From Rhodobacteraceae bacterium Alg231-04 (lineage in GTDB: Bacteria > Pseudomonadota > Alphaproteobacteria > Rhodobacterales > Rhodobacteraceae), in assembly GCA_900143635.1 (NCBI GenBank), contig FREY01000001.1:589324-653323 (forward strand): a stretch of DNA of 64,000 nucleotides, read 5' to 3'. Position numbers and translations under genes: made by a program. Positions 17,054-25,560 of the stretch are shown here, piece by piece. How positions within the stretch are numbered: the stretch's first letter is position 1; every line of letters starts with the position of its first letter. The notes under the pieces are model-generated. The model did no database searches. It saw nothing but the letters and a program-made list of their open reading frames with translations, and was not told where the DNA came from.

Positions 17054-18865
17054 ATGAGCAGCACACCCCAGGCAGACCCGCAGCCCCAGTATCAGGTGCT
17101 CGCGCGCAAGTACCGGCCCGAGACCTTCGCCGATCTGGTCGGGCAGGACGCCATGGTGCGCACGCTCAAAAACGCCTTTGCAGCGGGCCGCATCGCCCAG
17201 GCCTTCATGATGACCGGCATCCGCGGCACCGGTAAGACCACCACCGCGCGCATTATTGCCAAGGGCATGAACTGCATCGGCCCCGACGGCACCGGCCAGC
17301 CCACCACCGATCCCTGCGGCAAATGCGAACATTGCACTGCCATCATGGAAGGCCGTCATGTCGATGTGATGGAGATGGACGCCGCATCGCGCACCGGCGT
17401 CAACGACATCCGCGAAATCATCGATTCTGTGCAGTACCGTGCCGCCTCGGCCCGCTACAAGATTTACATCATCGACGAAGTTCACATGCTGTCGACCAGT
17501 GCATTCAACGCGCTGCTGAAGACGCTGGAAGAGCCGCCCGCGCATGTGAAGTTCATCTTCGCCACCACCGAGATTCGCAAAGTGCCGGTCACGGTGCTGT
17601 CGCGCTGCCAGCGCTTTGATCTGCGCCGGATCGAACCGGAAGACATGATCGCCATGCTGCGGCGCATTGCTGATGCCGAAGGCGCGCAGATCGCCGATGA
17701 CGCACTGGCGCTGATCACCCGCGCCGCCGAAGGCTCCGCCCGTGATGCGCAATCCTTGCTCGACCAGGGGATTTCCCACGGGGCAGGCGAAACCTCTGCT
17801 GACCAGATCCGCGCCATGCTGGGCCTTGCGGACCGCGGCCGGGTGCTGGACCTGTTCGACATGATCCTCAAGGGCGACACAGCCGCCGCCCTTACCGAAA
17901 TTGGCGCGCAATATGCCGAAGGGGCCGATCCCCTCGCCGTGCTGCGCGATCTGGCCGAGATCACCCATTGGGTCTCGGTTGTGAAAATCACCCCCGATGC
18001 GGCCGAAGACCCGACCGTATCGCCGGACGAACGCGCCCGCGGCGTGCAAATGGCCGCGGCCCTGCCGATGCGGGTGCTGACCCGTATGTGGCAGATGCTG
18101 CTGAAAGCACTGGAAGAAGTTTCCGCGGCACCCAATGCGATGATGGCAGCTGAAATGGCGGTGATCCGCCTGACCCATGTGGCCGATCTGCCCGCCCCGG
18201 AAGAGCTGATCCGCCAATTGCAGAACCAGACACCACCGCCGCATCCCAATGGCCCAGGCGGCCCCGGCGGATCAGGCGGCGGCATGTCGGCTCAATCCGG
18301 TGGTGCCCCTGCGGGTGCCTATGGTGGCGCGCAGATGCCACCGGCGGGTGGCCCCTCCGGCGGTGCCCCGGTGGCCTCTGGTGGCAGCGGTCCGGTTGTG
18401 GCACTCGCGCAGGAGGCCGATCAGGCGCTGGCCCGTTTCCCGACCTTTGAACATGTGGTAGAACTGATCCGCGCCAGCCGTGACGTGAAGCTGCTGGTCG
18501 AAGTTGAAACCGGTGTTCGCCTCGCCGCCTACCAGCCCGGCCGCATCGAATTCACCCCCACCGACACTGCCCCGCGCGACCTCGCATCGCGGCTTGGCTC
18601 AGCCCTGCAGAGCCGCACCGGCAACCGCTGGGTGGTTACCGTAGTGGCAGGCGCCGAGACTGAAACCATCGCCGAGGTGCGCGACGCAGCCGAAAACACC
18701 CTGCGCGCCGCCGCCTCTGACCATCCGATGGTTCAGGCGGTTCTGGCCAGCTTTCCCAAGGCAAAGATTACCCGCATCCGCACCATTCAGGAACTCGCCG
18801 CCGAAGTCGAAGCAGAAGCCCTGCCCGAGGTCGAAGACGAATGGGATCCTTTCGAGGACGGCTGA
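17054..18865 (+). CDS. dnaX: DNA polymerase III subunits gamma and tau
   Basis: This is the AAA+ clamp-loader subunit of the replisome, 603 residues long. It has Walker A GIRGTGKTTT (55-64), a zinc module C-x10-C-x2-C-x2-C (CIGPDGTGQPTTDPCGKCEHC, given by its cysteines), DEVHML as Walker B, and the LSRCQRFD arginine-finger motif. A Gly/Pro-rich linker at about 400-465 separates the tau-specific C-terminal domain. That linker has GGxGG and PxGG repeats and low complexity. The ATG at 17054 begins just before the conserved YQVLARKYRP. ybaB, a TraB/GumN gene and recR follow, a common arrangement. Confidence 0.95.
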   Translation: MSSTPQADPQPQYQVLARKYRPETFADLVGQDAMVRTLKNAFAAGRIAQAFMMTGIRGTGKTTTARIIAKGMNCIGPDGTGQPTTDPCGKCEHCTAIMEGRHVDVMEMDAASRTGVNDIREIIDSVQYRAASARYKIYIIDEVHMLSTSAFNALLKTLEEPPAHVKFIFATTEIRKVPVTVLSRCQRFDLRRIEPEDMIAMLRRIADAEGAQIADDALALITRAAEGSARDAQSLLDQGISHGAGETSADQIRAMLGLADRGRVLDLFDMILKGDTAAALTEIGAQYAEGADPLAVLRDLAEITHWVSVVKITPDAAEDPTVSPDERARGVQMAAALPMRVLTRMWQMLLKALEEVSAAPNAMMAAEMAVIRLTHVADLPAPEELIRQLQNQTPPPHPNGPGGPGGSGGGMSAQSGGAPAGAYGGAQMPPAGGPSGGAPVASGGSGPVVALAQEADQALARFPTFEHVVELIRASRDVKLLVEVETGVRLAAYQPGRIEFTPTDTAPRDLASRLGSALQSRTGNRWVVTVVAGAETETIAEVRDAAENTLRAAASDHPMVQAVLASFPKAKITRIRTIQELAAEVEAEALPEVEDEWDPFEDG

Positions 18866-19047
18866 CGACACTCCTACAACAGCCACGGGCGCCCGCCGCG
18901 CGCCAGCGCGGCGCCACGCCCAACTGTGAACGGGGGCCGCAGGCGCCCTTGAGCAGGCGGGAGCGCCCCGTTCTTTCAGCTCCGCCCCCTTGTCTGCAAG
19001 GCCGCGCGCCCGTATCTAGGCGCCAAAGCTCATTCAGGAGACATAAG

Positions 19048-19392
19048 ATGTTCAAGAACCTCGGCGGCCTCGGCGATATGGCCAAGATGATGAAATCGGC
19101 GCAGGACCTGCAGACCAAAATGGCGCAGATGCAGGAAGAGCTGCACAACGTCATGGTGACCGGTGAAGCTGGCGCAGGCCTTGTCAAAGCCACCGCTTCG
19201 GCCAAGGGCGACCTCAAGGCGCTGGACATTGATCCCTCCATCTTCAATGGCGACGACAAGGAAGTGGTCGAAGATCTGATTCTCGCCGCCATCAAGGACG
19301 CGCAGGCCAAAGCCGCCGAAAAAGCGCAGGAAGAAATGGCTGCCCTCACCGAAAGCATGGGCCTGCCCAAAGACATCAAGCTGCCCTTCTAG
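19048..19392 (+). CDS. ybaB: YbaB/EbfC nucleoid-associated protein
   Basis: This 114-residue DNA-binding protein forms dimers that coat DNA. It has the standard form: an N-terminal MFKNLGGLGDMAKMMKSAQD amphipathic helix, a central sheet (VMVTGEAGAGLVKATASAKG), and a C-terminal helix. CAGGAG eight bases before the ATG sets the start. The position between dnaX and recR is conserved in many bacteria and suggests a link to repair or replication. The 180 bases before it hold only G+C-rich palindromes. Confidence 0.94.
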   Translation: MFKNLGGLGDMAKMMKSAQDLQTKMAQMQEELHNVMVTGEAGAGLVKATASAKGDLKALDIDPSIFNGDDKEVVEDLILAAIKDAQAKAAEKAQEEMAALTESMGLPKDIKLPF

Positions 19393-19401
19393 GGCCCAAG
19401 G

Positions 19402-20439
19402 ATGATCTACCGCCTGCTGCCCGCCCTTCTGGCGCTGTGGCCGGCCTGCGCCCAGGCTCAGGCCTGGGCCACCCGCGCAGCCTGCGATGTGCAGGCCGCG
19501 GAAATCCAGCCAGACATTCTGCCTGACCAGCAGCTGGCCGCCCTGCGCGCCAGCGCCGCCGAGGTGGCAAATGGCACCGGGCGCTTCTGGCGCATTCAAT
19601 CCCCTGACGGCGCGGTCTCACACCTCTGGGGCAGCTACCCCTCTGCGCATCCGCTGATATTGGAGCTGCCGCAGATCACCGAGACCCGGATCAGATCCGC
19701 CCGGCTGATCGCCGTGGACAGTGATCCGGTCGCCGCCAGCCGCGCAGAAATTGAACGGCACCTGCCCCCACAGCCCATATCCAATGCGCAGCTGGTCGAC
19801 CTAGGGCAGCTTCCCACGCGCGCCCAAACCTGGATCAACGCCCGTGCAGCGGGGCTGGGTCTGCCTGACGACGCAGCCGCCCTTATGAGTGCCGGAGCGC
19901 TGGCCGAGATGCTGGTGCGCGGGCCCTGTGACGATTTCACCGCCGGTGTGATCCCGCAGCAAAGCACTTATATTCAGACCCTTGGCCTCGCCAGCGGCGC
20001 AGATCGTCAGGGGTTGGAAGCCGCCAACACGCTGGCAGAGGCGCTTGACCGCCCAGACAGTTCGGCAACCGCACAGGCTGTTTTGACGGTTCTGGCCGCG
20101 CGTCAGCAACCACAGACCGATCCCGGCCACCGTGCGGCGCGCTTTGCGCTCTACCGCGAGGGTGCCATTGCGACGTTGATGGAGTGGGAACGGGTGCAGC
20201 TGGCCCAGCTTTATGGCGCGGAACGGGCCGCGCAGGACCTCAAGCTGGCCCGCAAGCTATTGCTGGAAGACCGCAATGCCGCCTTCCTCAAACGCGCCCT
20301 GCCCGAACTGCGCGAGGGTGGTGTATTCATGGCACTGGGGGCATTCCATTTGCCGGGTGAAACGGGCATGATCGCCCTACTGCAGCAGGCTGGTTTTTCC
20401 GTCTCCCGCATCCCGCTGACCGGTGAGCCGGCCGACTGA
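19402..20439 (+). CDS. TraB/GumN-family protein, exported
   Basis: This 345-residue protein begins with a signal peptide (MIYRLLPALLALWPACAQAQA). HLWGSYPSAHP and the C-terminal ALGAFHLPGETGMI, both hallmarks of the TraB/GumN family, follow. Family members are thought to be erythromycin-esterase-like or tiki-type metalloproteases with paired histidine/glutamate motifs; the bacterial role is not settled. It lies 9 bases after ybaB and 21 bases before recR, so it is probably in the same transcript. Confidence 0.85.
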   Translation: MIYRLLPALLALWPACAQAQAWATRAACDVQAAEIQPDILPDQQLAALRASAAEVANGTGRFWRIQSPDGAVSHLWGSYPSAHPLILELPQITETRIRSARLIAVDSDPVAASRAEIERHLPPQPISNAQLVDLGQLPTRAQTWINARAAGLGLPDDAAALMSAGALAEMLVRGPCDDFTAGVIPQQSTYIQTLGLASGADRQGLEAANTLAEALDRPDSSATAQAVLTVLAARQQPQTDPGHRAARFALYREGAIATLMEWERVQLAQLYGAERAAQDLKLARKLLLEDRNAAFLKRALPELREGGVFMALGAFHLPGETGMIALLQQAGFSVSRIPLTGEPAD

Positions 20440-20460
20440 CATGAATTCCGGGAGAGACGC

Positions 20461-21057
20461 ATGAGCCGGTCAAACGACGATATCGAGAACCTGATCGCGC
20501 TGATGGCAAAACTGCCGGGGCTGGGGCCGCGGTCGGCCCGCCGCACGGTTCTGCATCTGATCCGCAAACGCGCCCTGCTGCTGACCCCCCTCGCCGACAC
20601 GATGACACAGGTCGCCGTCACCGCCCGCGAATGCCTCAACTGCGGCAACGTCGGCACTTCGGACATCTGCGATATCTGCGAGGACAGCCGCCGTGAAAAC
20701 GGCGAATTGTGTGTGGTCGAGGACGTCGCCGATCTCTGGGCGATGGAGCGGGCCGGCGTTTTCAAGGGCCGCTACCACGTATTGGGCGGCACCCTGTCGG
20801 CGCTGGATGCTATCGGCCCCGAGGAGCTGCGCATCCCGCGCCTGGTAGACCGCGTCGCCGCCGAGGCCGTGTCCGAGGTGATCCTGGCGCTGAACGCCAC
20901 CATCGACGGGCAGACAACGGCCCATTACATCGCTGACCAGCTACAGGGTCAGGTGCGGCTTACCTCACTGGCGCAGGGCGTGCCGATCGGCGGAGAGCTG
21001 GATTATCTCGACGATGGAACGATCACCGCCGCGCTGAACGCCCGCAAGGAAATCTAA
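20461..21057 (+). CDS. recR: Recombination protein RecR
   Basis: RecR acts with RecF and RecO to load RecA at gaps. The 198-residue protein has the N-terminal helix-hairpin-helix ([11 protein letters not shown]), the four-cysteine zinc site (Cys58, Cys61, Cys70, Cys73) and the Toprim domain with [20 protein letters not shown] and a C-terminal Walker-like segment. Length is typical. GGGAGAG precedes the ATG. It ends the dnaX group and converges on the threonine aldolase gene. Confidence 0.96.
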   Translation: MSRSNDDIENLIALMAKLPGLGPRSARRTVLHLIRKRALLLTPLADTMTQVAVTARECLNCGNVGTSDICDICEDSRRENGELCVVEDVADLWAMERAGVFKGRYHVLGGTLSALDAIGPEELRIPRLVDRVAAEAVSEVILALNATIDGQTTAHYIADQLQGQVRLTSLAQGVPIGGELDYLDDGTITAALNARKEI

Positions 21058-21058
21058 A

Positions 21059-21075
21059 CCCGCGCCTGTCGCGGG
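21059..21075 (+). terminator. Hairpin after recR
   Basis: CCCGCG-CCTGT-CGCGGG follows two bases after the recR stop. Two further GCGGGCCTGTCT units lie directly downstream, giving a short repetitive tail before the convergent aldolase gene. Confidence 0.5.
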
Positions 21076-21119
21076 CCTGTCTCCGGTGGCGGGCCTGTCT
21101 TTGGTCGCAGGCCCCGATC

Positions 21120-22172
21120 TCAGCCGTAGAACTGCCGTATTGAAGACAAGGCTGCCTCAACGGCGGTATCATCGATGTCAGTGTGCAGCACCAGCCGGAT
21201 CGCACCGGTGGCGCCACAGCCGATGACCACACCCTCAGCCGACAGGTGGTCGCGCAGATCCTCATTGCGCCCATCAGCGGGGGTAAAAAAGACCATATTG
21301 GTGGCTTGGCTGACCTCTCCGCATTGCAGACGACGCAGCCCATCTGCCATCGCCGCCGCACGGGCATGATCTTCTGTCAGGCGGTCCGTGTTGTGCGCCA
21401 GCGCATAAAGCCCCGCCGCCGCCAGCACCCCGGCCTGCCGCATGCCGCCGCCCAGCATCTTGCGCCAGCGCCGTGCCCGGTCGATCAGCTCCCGTGGCCC
21501 GACCAACACCGATCCAACCGGCGCGCCCAGCCCCTTGGACAGGCAGATAGAGACCGTGTCTGCCAGACCGGCCAGATCCGTTGCGGAGCAGCCCAAGGCA
21601 GAGGTGGCGTTGAAAAACCGCGCGCCGTCCAGATGCACGGCCAGATTTGCTCTGCGGCCAGCATCTGCCGCCGCCTGCATGTCCGCCAAGGGTACCACCA
21701 GACCATTATGCGTGTTCTCCAGCGACAACAGCCGCGAGATCGCATAGTGGAAATCGTCTTCCTTAACTGCCTCCGTGATCACCGCCGGATCCAGCGCGCC
21801 GTCAGCACGCACCGGCACCGGGCAAAGCGACATGCCGCCAAGCACCGAGGCGCCAGCCGCCTCGTCAATGTAGACATGATAGCCATGGCCGACGATAATC
21901 TCTTCGCCGCGCTGGCAGTGGGCCAGCAATGCCAGAAGGTTACTCATCGTGCCTGACGGTACAAACAGCCCTGCCTCTTTGCCCAGCCGTTCGGCAAGCT
22001 CATGCTCCAGCCGGTTGACCTGCGGATCATCGCCGTAGACGTCATCACCCACTTCGGCCGCAGCCATCGCCGCCAACATCCCCGCGTCGGGGCGGGTTAC
22101 CGTGTCGCTTCGCAAATCGCAGACCGGCGCATTGCCCCGGTCCGAGCGCGCCATACCGGCATAATTGTTCAT
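21120..22172 (-). CDS. ltaE: Threonine aldolase-family PLP enzyme (beta-hydroxy amino acid aldolase)
   Basis: This 350-residue fold-type I enzyme cleaves beta-hydroxy amino acids to glycine plus an aldehyde. The core begins at DLRSDTVTRP (19-28) and has VGDDVYGDDP, a cofactor aspartate in HLDGARFFNA (Asp182), and the PLP lysine in SICLSKGLGAPVGS (Lys213). All the residues I know as typical of low-specificity L-threonine aldolases are present. Its ATG overlaps the stop of the upstream hydroxylase gene (ATGA), so translation is coupled. That makes a hydroxylated amino acid made by the partner a more likely substrate than threonine, but this is inference. Confidence 0.88.
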   Translation of the reverse strand: MNNYAGMARSDRGNAPVCDLRSDTVTRPDAGMLAAMAAAEVGDDVYGDDPQVNRLEHELAERLGKEAGLFVPSGTMSNLLALLAHCQRGEEIIVGHGYHVYIDEAAGASVLGGMSLCPVPVRADGALDPAVITEAVKEDDFHYAISRLLSLENTHNGLVVPLADMQAAADAGRRANLAVHLDGARFFNATSALGCSATDLAGLADTVSICLSKGLGAPVGSVLVGPRELIDRARRWRKMLGGGMRQAGVLAAAGLYALAHNTDRLTEDHARAAAMADGLRRLQCGEVSQATNMVFFTPADGRNEDLRDHLSAEGVVIGCGATGAIRLVLHTDIDDTAVEAALSSIRQFYG

Positions 22173-22846
22173 TCTGTCACCTGCTCGTAAGCCAGCGCCG
22201 CCACGATATGCACCCGCTGGGTTTCTCCACCATTCAGCGCCGTATGATAGCCACGGGTATCGGTGAAGTATACCGATCCATCCGCCGGCAGATGGGTCAC
22301 GTGATGGTTCACAATGAACAGGGATCCCGGATTCGAAATCACCGGAATGTGCAACCGGGGCTCGGGGTCGCGATGCCAGGAATTACAGTTGTACAAAGCC
22401 TTAGACAGGATCCGCGTACGGCCAATTGGGAAGCGTTTGACCAATTCCTCGTGGACATGTTCAAAGTAGGTTCCTTTGAACTTCGGGTTGAACTCGCTGA
22501 ATTCCACTTCCGGTACCAGATCCTCGCGCGGCTCTTCCACATAGCGGTCATCACCGCGCAGCCAGTAGCGACCCGATAGGTCATTTGTCGTCCATCCGTT
22601 CTGGCCGGGGCGCTGGGTCAGCGGCAAGGCGGCAAAGCCCTGATCCTGCATTGCGCCCATGAAGGCCTCCCGGTGCAGGCATTCTTCCAGCGCGTCACGC
22701 AGTTTGTCGATGTCAAAACTCAACGCCAGTTTCAGGATGCCAGGCCCGGGCACAAATCCGGCGACCGACTGGGTTTCTGGCAGACCCGCCATCTGGCTCG
22801 TTATCATTTCAACATCCGCATCACGGATTCGGGGAACAAAGTTCAT
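22169..22846 (-). CDS. 2-oxoglutarate/Fe(II) dioxygenase, aspartyl/asparaginyl hydroxylase-like
   Basis: This 225-residue protein carries the facial triad of a 2-oxoglutarate oxygenase: His158-x-Asp160 in NSWHRDPEPR, His201 in GYHTALNGG, and Arg211 ten residues later to bind 2-oxoglutarate. The surrounding LHIPVISNPGSLFIV resembles the Asp/Asn beta-hydroxylase family, some of whose members hydroxylate free amino acids. The ATG at 22846 is used because the longer frame to 22954 would cover the divergent promoter. It is the first gene of an operon with a threonine-type aldolase and is divergent from a LysR gene. The substrate is unknown; a free amino acid hydroxylated at the beta carbon is the simplest proposal. 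Confidence 0.75.
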   Translation of the reverse strand: MNFVPRIRDADVEMITSQMAGLPETQSVAGFVPGPGILKLALSFDIDKLRDALEECLHREAFMGAMQDQGFAALPLTQRPGQNGWTTNDLSGRYWLRGDDRYVEEPREDLVPEVEFSEFNPKFKGTYFEHVHEELVKRFPIGRTRILSKALYNCNSWHRDPEPRLHIPVISNPGSLFIVNHHVTHLPADGSVYFTDTRGYHTALNGGETQRVHIVAALAYEQVTE

Positions 22847-22965
22847 CTCGTAACTCTTTCGACACTGTGTTGCATTCAAAGCGATACAAACTGGAGAATA
22901 TCGCCTATAAAAAGCGTCAAACTCACAATGCTTGTTGCAAAAAATGCTATACATACGGGATTGCC
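22847..22965. promoter_or_regulatory. Divergent promoter region between hydroxylase operon and LysR gene
   Basis: These 119 A+T-rich bases separate the two start codons. TTGCATTCAAAGCGATACAA at 22873-22892 has TTG...CAA ends and a T-N11-A-like core, and TGCTTGTTGCAAAAAATGC lies nearer the LysR start. Either could be a LysR-type operator. Only the arrangement is certain. Confidence 0.45.
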
Positions 22966-23889
22966 ATGCGCCGTCGAATTCCCTCTACCACCGCGCTCGT
23001 TTGTTTTGAAGCGGCGGCCCGATGCGAGAATTTCGCCCAGGCCGCGCGTGAAGTGAACATATCTCAAAGCGCCCTTGGCAGGCAGATTCAGGGGTTGGAG
23101 GCACAGGTCGGCCAGACCCTGTTTCGGCGCGAACGCCAACGGGTGTACCTGACTGGGGCGGGACAGATGCTGTTGGCTGATCTCAGCCCGCAGCTGGATG
23201 CACTCGAGGCTGCTTTCTACCGGTTGCGCACCCGCGACAATCCGTTTGGTGCGCTGAACATTGGCACCTACCCGACCCTCGGCAGCCGCTGGTTGATGCC
23301 GCGCCTTGCAGATCTGGCGCGCCAGCAGCCACGTCTGACTATCAATACAATTACTTACATGAGCAACGCCGAAGTCGATCCGGCGCTTGTTGATCTGGCT
23401 ATCGTGCAGGGCGATCCGCCGTGGCCAGGGTTTCGCGCCGATCAGCTGATGGCAGAGACCCTTCTGGCCGTGGCTTCACCCACCCTTATGGGCGAGCCCG
23501 TTAATGACCCCGACAGCCTGCTTGATTTGCCCGCTTTGCAGCACCGCACCAGGATGCAAAGCTGGGAAATCTGGTTTGCGAGTCAGAACCGCGCACTGAC
23601 GGGCCACCCCCAGGGTCCGCTGTTCAGCCAGTATGAAATGCTGATCGACGCGGCGCGATACGGGCACGGTGTCGCGGTGCTGCCCGAAATCCTGATCCGG
23701 CGCGAACTGGTCGAAGGGCAACTGGTTCTCGCGCATCCTCATAGGTGCCAGACAACCTCGGGATACTGGCTGCTGACACCGCAGGCCAAAACCGGCACCA
23801 GCCGGATCGAGAAAACCCGGTCCTGGCTATTGGAACAAGGGCGCAAAGAAGACCCGCAACATAGCCCGAAAGGGCCAAAAACGGCATGA
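22966..23889 (+). CDS. LysR-family regulator, GcvA-like
   Basis: This 307-residue activator/repressor has an N-terminal winged helix (ALVCFEAAARCENFAQAAREVNISQSAL as the helix-turn-helix region, given here by its ends ALVCFEAAAR and NISQSAL). A two-lobed effector domain resembles GcvA-type regulators (LNIGTYPTLGSRWLMPRL). The start at 22966 places MRRRIPSTTALVCFEAA at the N-terminus as in the family. It faces away from the hydroxylase-aldolase operon and probably controls it in response to the pathway substrate. The tail RKEDPQHSPKGPKTA is non-conserved. Confidence 0.85.
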   Translation: MRRRIPSTTALVCFEAAARCENFAQAAREVNISQSALGRQIQGLEAQVGQTLFRRERQRVYLTGAGQMLLADLSPQLDALEAAFYRLRTRDNPFGALNIGTYPTLGSRWLMPRLADLARQQPRLTINTITYMSNAEVDPALVDLAIVQGDPPWPGFRADQLMAETLLAVASPTLMGEPVNDPDSLLDLPALQHRTRMQSWEIWFASQNRALTGHPQGPLFSQYEMLIDAARYGHGVAVLPEILIRRELVEGQLVLAHPHRCQTTSGYWLLTPQAKTGTSRIEKTRSWLLEQGRKEDPQHSPKGPKTA

Positions 23890-23896
23890 TTAGGTC

Positions 23897-23928
23897 GTAA
23901 GGCCAGATTGCACCCGGCGTAAGTCCAA
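23897..23928 (-). promoter_or_regulatory. Candidate TauR operator in front of tauR
   Basis: Read on the minus strand there are two half-sites, TTGGACTTAC (23928-23919) and CTGGCCTTAC (23906-23897), with starts 22 bases apart. They resemble the CTGGAC(C/T)TAA repeats recalled for Rhodobacter capsulatus TauR. They lie 15-46 bases before the tauR start, which suggests autoregulation. Confidence 0.55.
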
Positions 23929-23942
23929 CCTATGGTCGCTTC

Positions 23943-25406
23943 ATGGCCATTTCCGTTGACACGTTCTTTCTGAACCCCGATGCCCAAGGGACCCTGCAAG
24001 CCCAGATCCAGGAGATGATCGCCGAAGGCATCCTCTCGGGGCGGTTCCATGTGGGTGAAAAACTGCCCTCATCGCGCAAACTGGCATCGCATCTCGGGAT
24101 CAGCCGGATCACTGTAACGCTGGCCTATACCGAGCTGCTGGCCAATGACTACCTGACGTCGCGCGGGCGGTCGGGTTACTTTGTATCAGAGAACGCACCT
24201 GTTCCACCCTCTTACACGCCGCAGCAAAAGGGCGCAGAGACTGTCGATTGGGACAAGGCGCTGGCGCGCGATTACACCGGCGGCGACACGCCGCGCAAAC
24301 CGCAGGACTGGCGCGATTTCAAATACCCCTTCATCTATGGTCAGGCCGACCCGACGCTGTTTGACCACGCCAACTGGCGGCTCTGCGCGCTGCGGGCCTT
24401 GGGCCAGAAAGATTTCAACGCGCTGACCTCGGATTATTTTGATCAGGACGACCCGCTGCTGATCGAATATATCGCCCGCCATTCGCTGCCACGGCGCGGC
24501 ATCACGGCCCGGCCCGAAGAGATCCTGATCACCCTTGGCGCGCAGAACGCTCTGTGGCTGTCGGTGAAGACCCTGCTGGAAAGCGACCGCAAGGCCGCCG
24601 TTGAAGACCCCTGCTATTACACGCTGCGCGATCAGCTGAGCCATGTCACCCAGCTGGTGGACCCAATCCCGGTCGACAAACACGGGCTACCGCCGGAACG
24701 GATCGCCGCCGACACGGACGTTATCTTCACCACCCCCAGCCACCAAAGCCCGACAACCGCCACCATGCCGATGGACCGGCGCCGGATTCTGCTGGACCGG
24801 GCACGGGAAATCGACGCGGTGATTGTCGAGGATGACTATGAATTCGAGATGTCCTTTCTGGAGCCGCCCAGTCCGGCACTGAAATCGCTGGATGCGGACG
24901 GGCGCGTTGTCTACATCGGCAGCTTTTCAAAATCTCTGTTTCCGGGGTTGCGACTGGGCTATCTGGTGGGGTCAGAACCCTTTATTCGTCAGGCACGCGC
25001 CCTTCGCGCCAATGTGCTGCGCCATCCGCCCGGCCATATGCAGCGCACGGTCGCCTATTTCCTGTCGCTGGGCCATTATGATGCGCAGATCCGCCGCATG
25101 GCCAAGACCCTGCAGAAACGCCGACAGGTGATCGAAGAGGCCATCGGACGGCACGGGCTCACGATCTCGGGTGCAGGCAGCTCCGGTGGCTCGTCGCTGT
25201 GGATGCAGGCCCCCGAGGGCACCGACATGGAACGCGTGGCCGAAACCCTGCGCAGCGACAGTGTCTACATCGAACCCGGCTCCCCGTTCTTTGCGCCGGG
25301 ACAGCGGCAGCTGCATTATTACCGACTGGGCTATTCCTCTATCCCCAGCAGTCGGATTGAAGCCGGAGTTGAACGGGTCGCGAAGGCCATATCAGCACAT
25401 CAATGA
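23943..25406 (+). CDS. tauR: TauR-like MocR-family regulator of sulfonate use
   Basis: This 487-residue protein has a GntR-type winged helix at residues 15-80 (EKLPSSRKLASHLGISRITV) fused to a fold-type I aminotransferase-like domain. The PLP lysine is in GSFSKSLFPGLRLGY. MocR regulators bind PLP and an effector rather than doing transamination. The location directly upstream of xsc and pta, plus TauR-like repeats in front of both tauR and xsc, makes it the activator of C2-sulfonate dissimilation. TauR was described in Rhodobacter capsulatus; identity here is by context and family. Confidence 0.88.
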   Translation: MAISVDTFFLNPDAQGTLQAQIQEMIAEGILSGRFHVGEKLPSSRKLASHLGISRITVTLAYTELLANDYLTSRGRSGYFVSENAPVPPSYTPQQKGAETVDWDKALARDYTGGDTPRKPQDWRDFKYPFIYGQADPTLFDHANWRLCALRALGQKDFNALTSDYFDQDDPLLIEYIARHSLPRRGITARPEEILITLGAQNALWLSVKTLLESDRKAAVEDPCYYTLRDQLSHVTQLVDPIPVDKHGLPPERIAADTDVIFTTPSHQSPTTATMPMDRRRILLDRAREIDAVIVEDDYEFEMSFLEPPSPALKSLDADGRVVYIGSFSKSLFPGLRLGYLVGSEPFIRQARALRANVLRHPPGHMQRTVAYFLSLGHYDAQIRRMAKTLQKRRQVIEEAIGRHGLTISGAGSSGGSSLWMQAPEGTDMERVAETLRSDSVYIEPGSPFFAPGQRQLHYYRLGYSSIPSSRIEAGVERVAKAISAHQ

Positions 25407-25444
25407 TACTTTTTGTCTCACTTTTATAGATGCAGTGTGGCTTG

Positions 25445-25487
25445 CTGGCCTTATCTGGCCTCATCTTTTGGACCTAACTAGGTCCAG
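25445..25487 (+). promoter_or_regulatory. Candidate TauR operator array in front of xsc
   Basis: CTGGCCTTAT (25445) and CTGGCCTCAT (25455) are adjacent direct repeats, followed by TTGGACCTAA (25468). The last forms a perfect inverted repeat with the next bases: TGGACCTAACTAGGTCCA at 25469-25486. The units match a CTGGACCTAA-type motif. The array lies 74 to 116 bases before the xsc ATG, where an activator site would be expected. Confidence 0.65.
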
Positions 25488-25560
25488 CTTCTGCGCATAA
25501 ACCGGTTCCAGACATTTGGTCCCACCGGGCCTCACTCTGCCTTTCCAAGGAGCCGCCACC

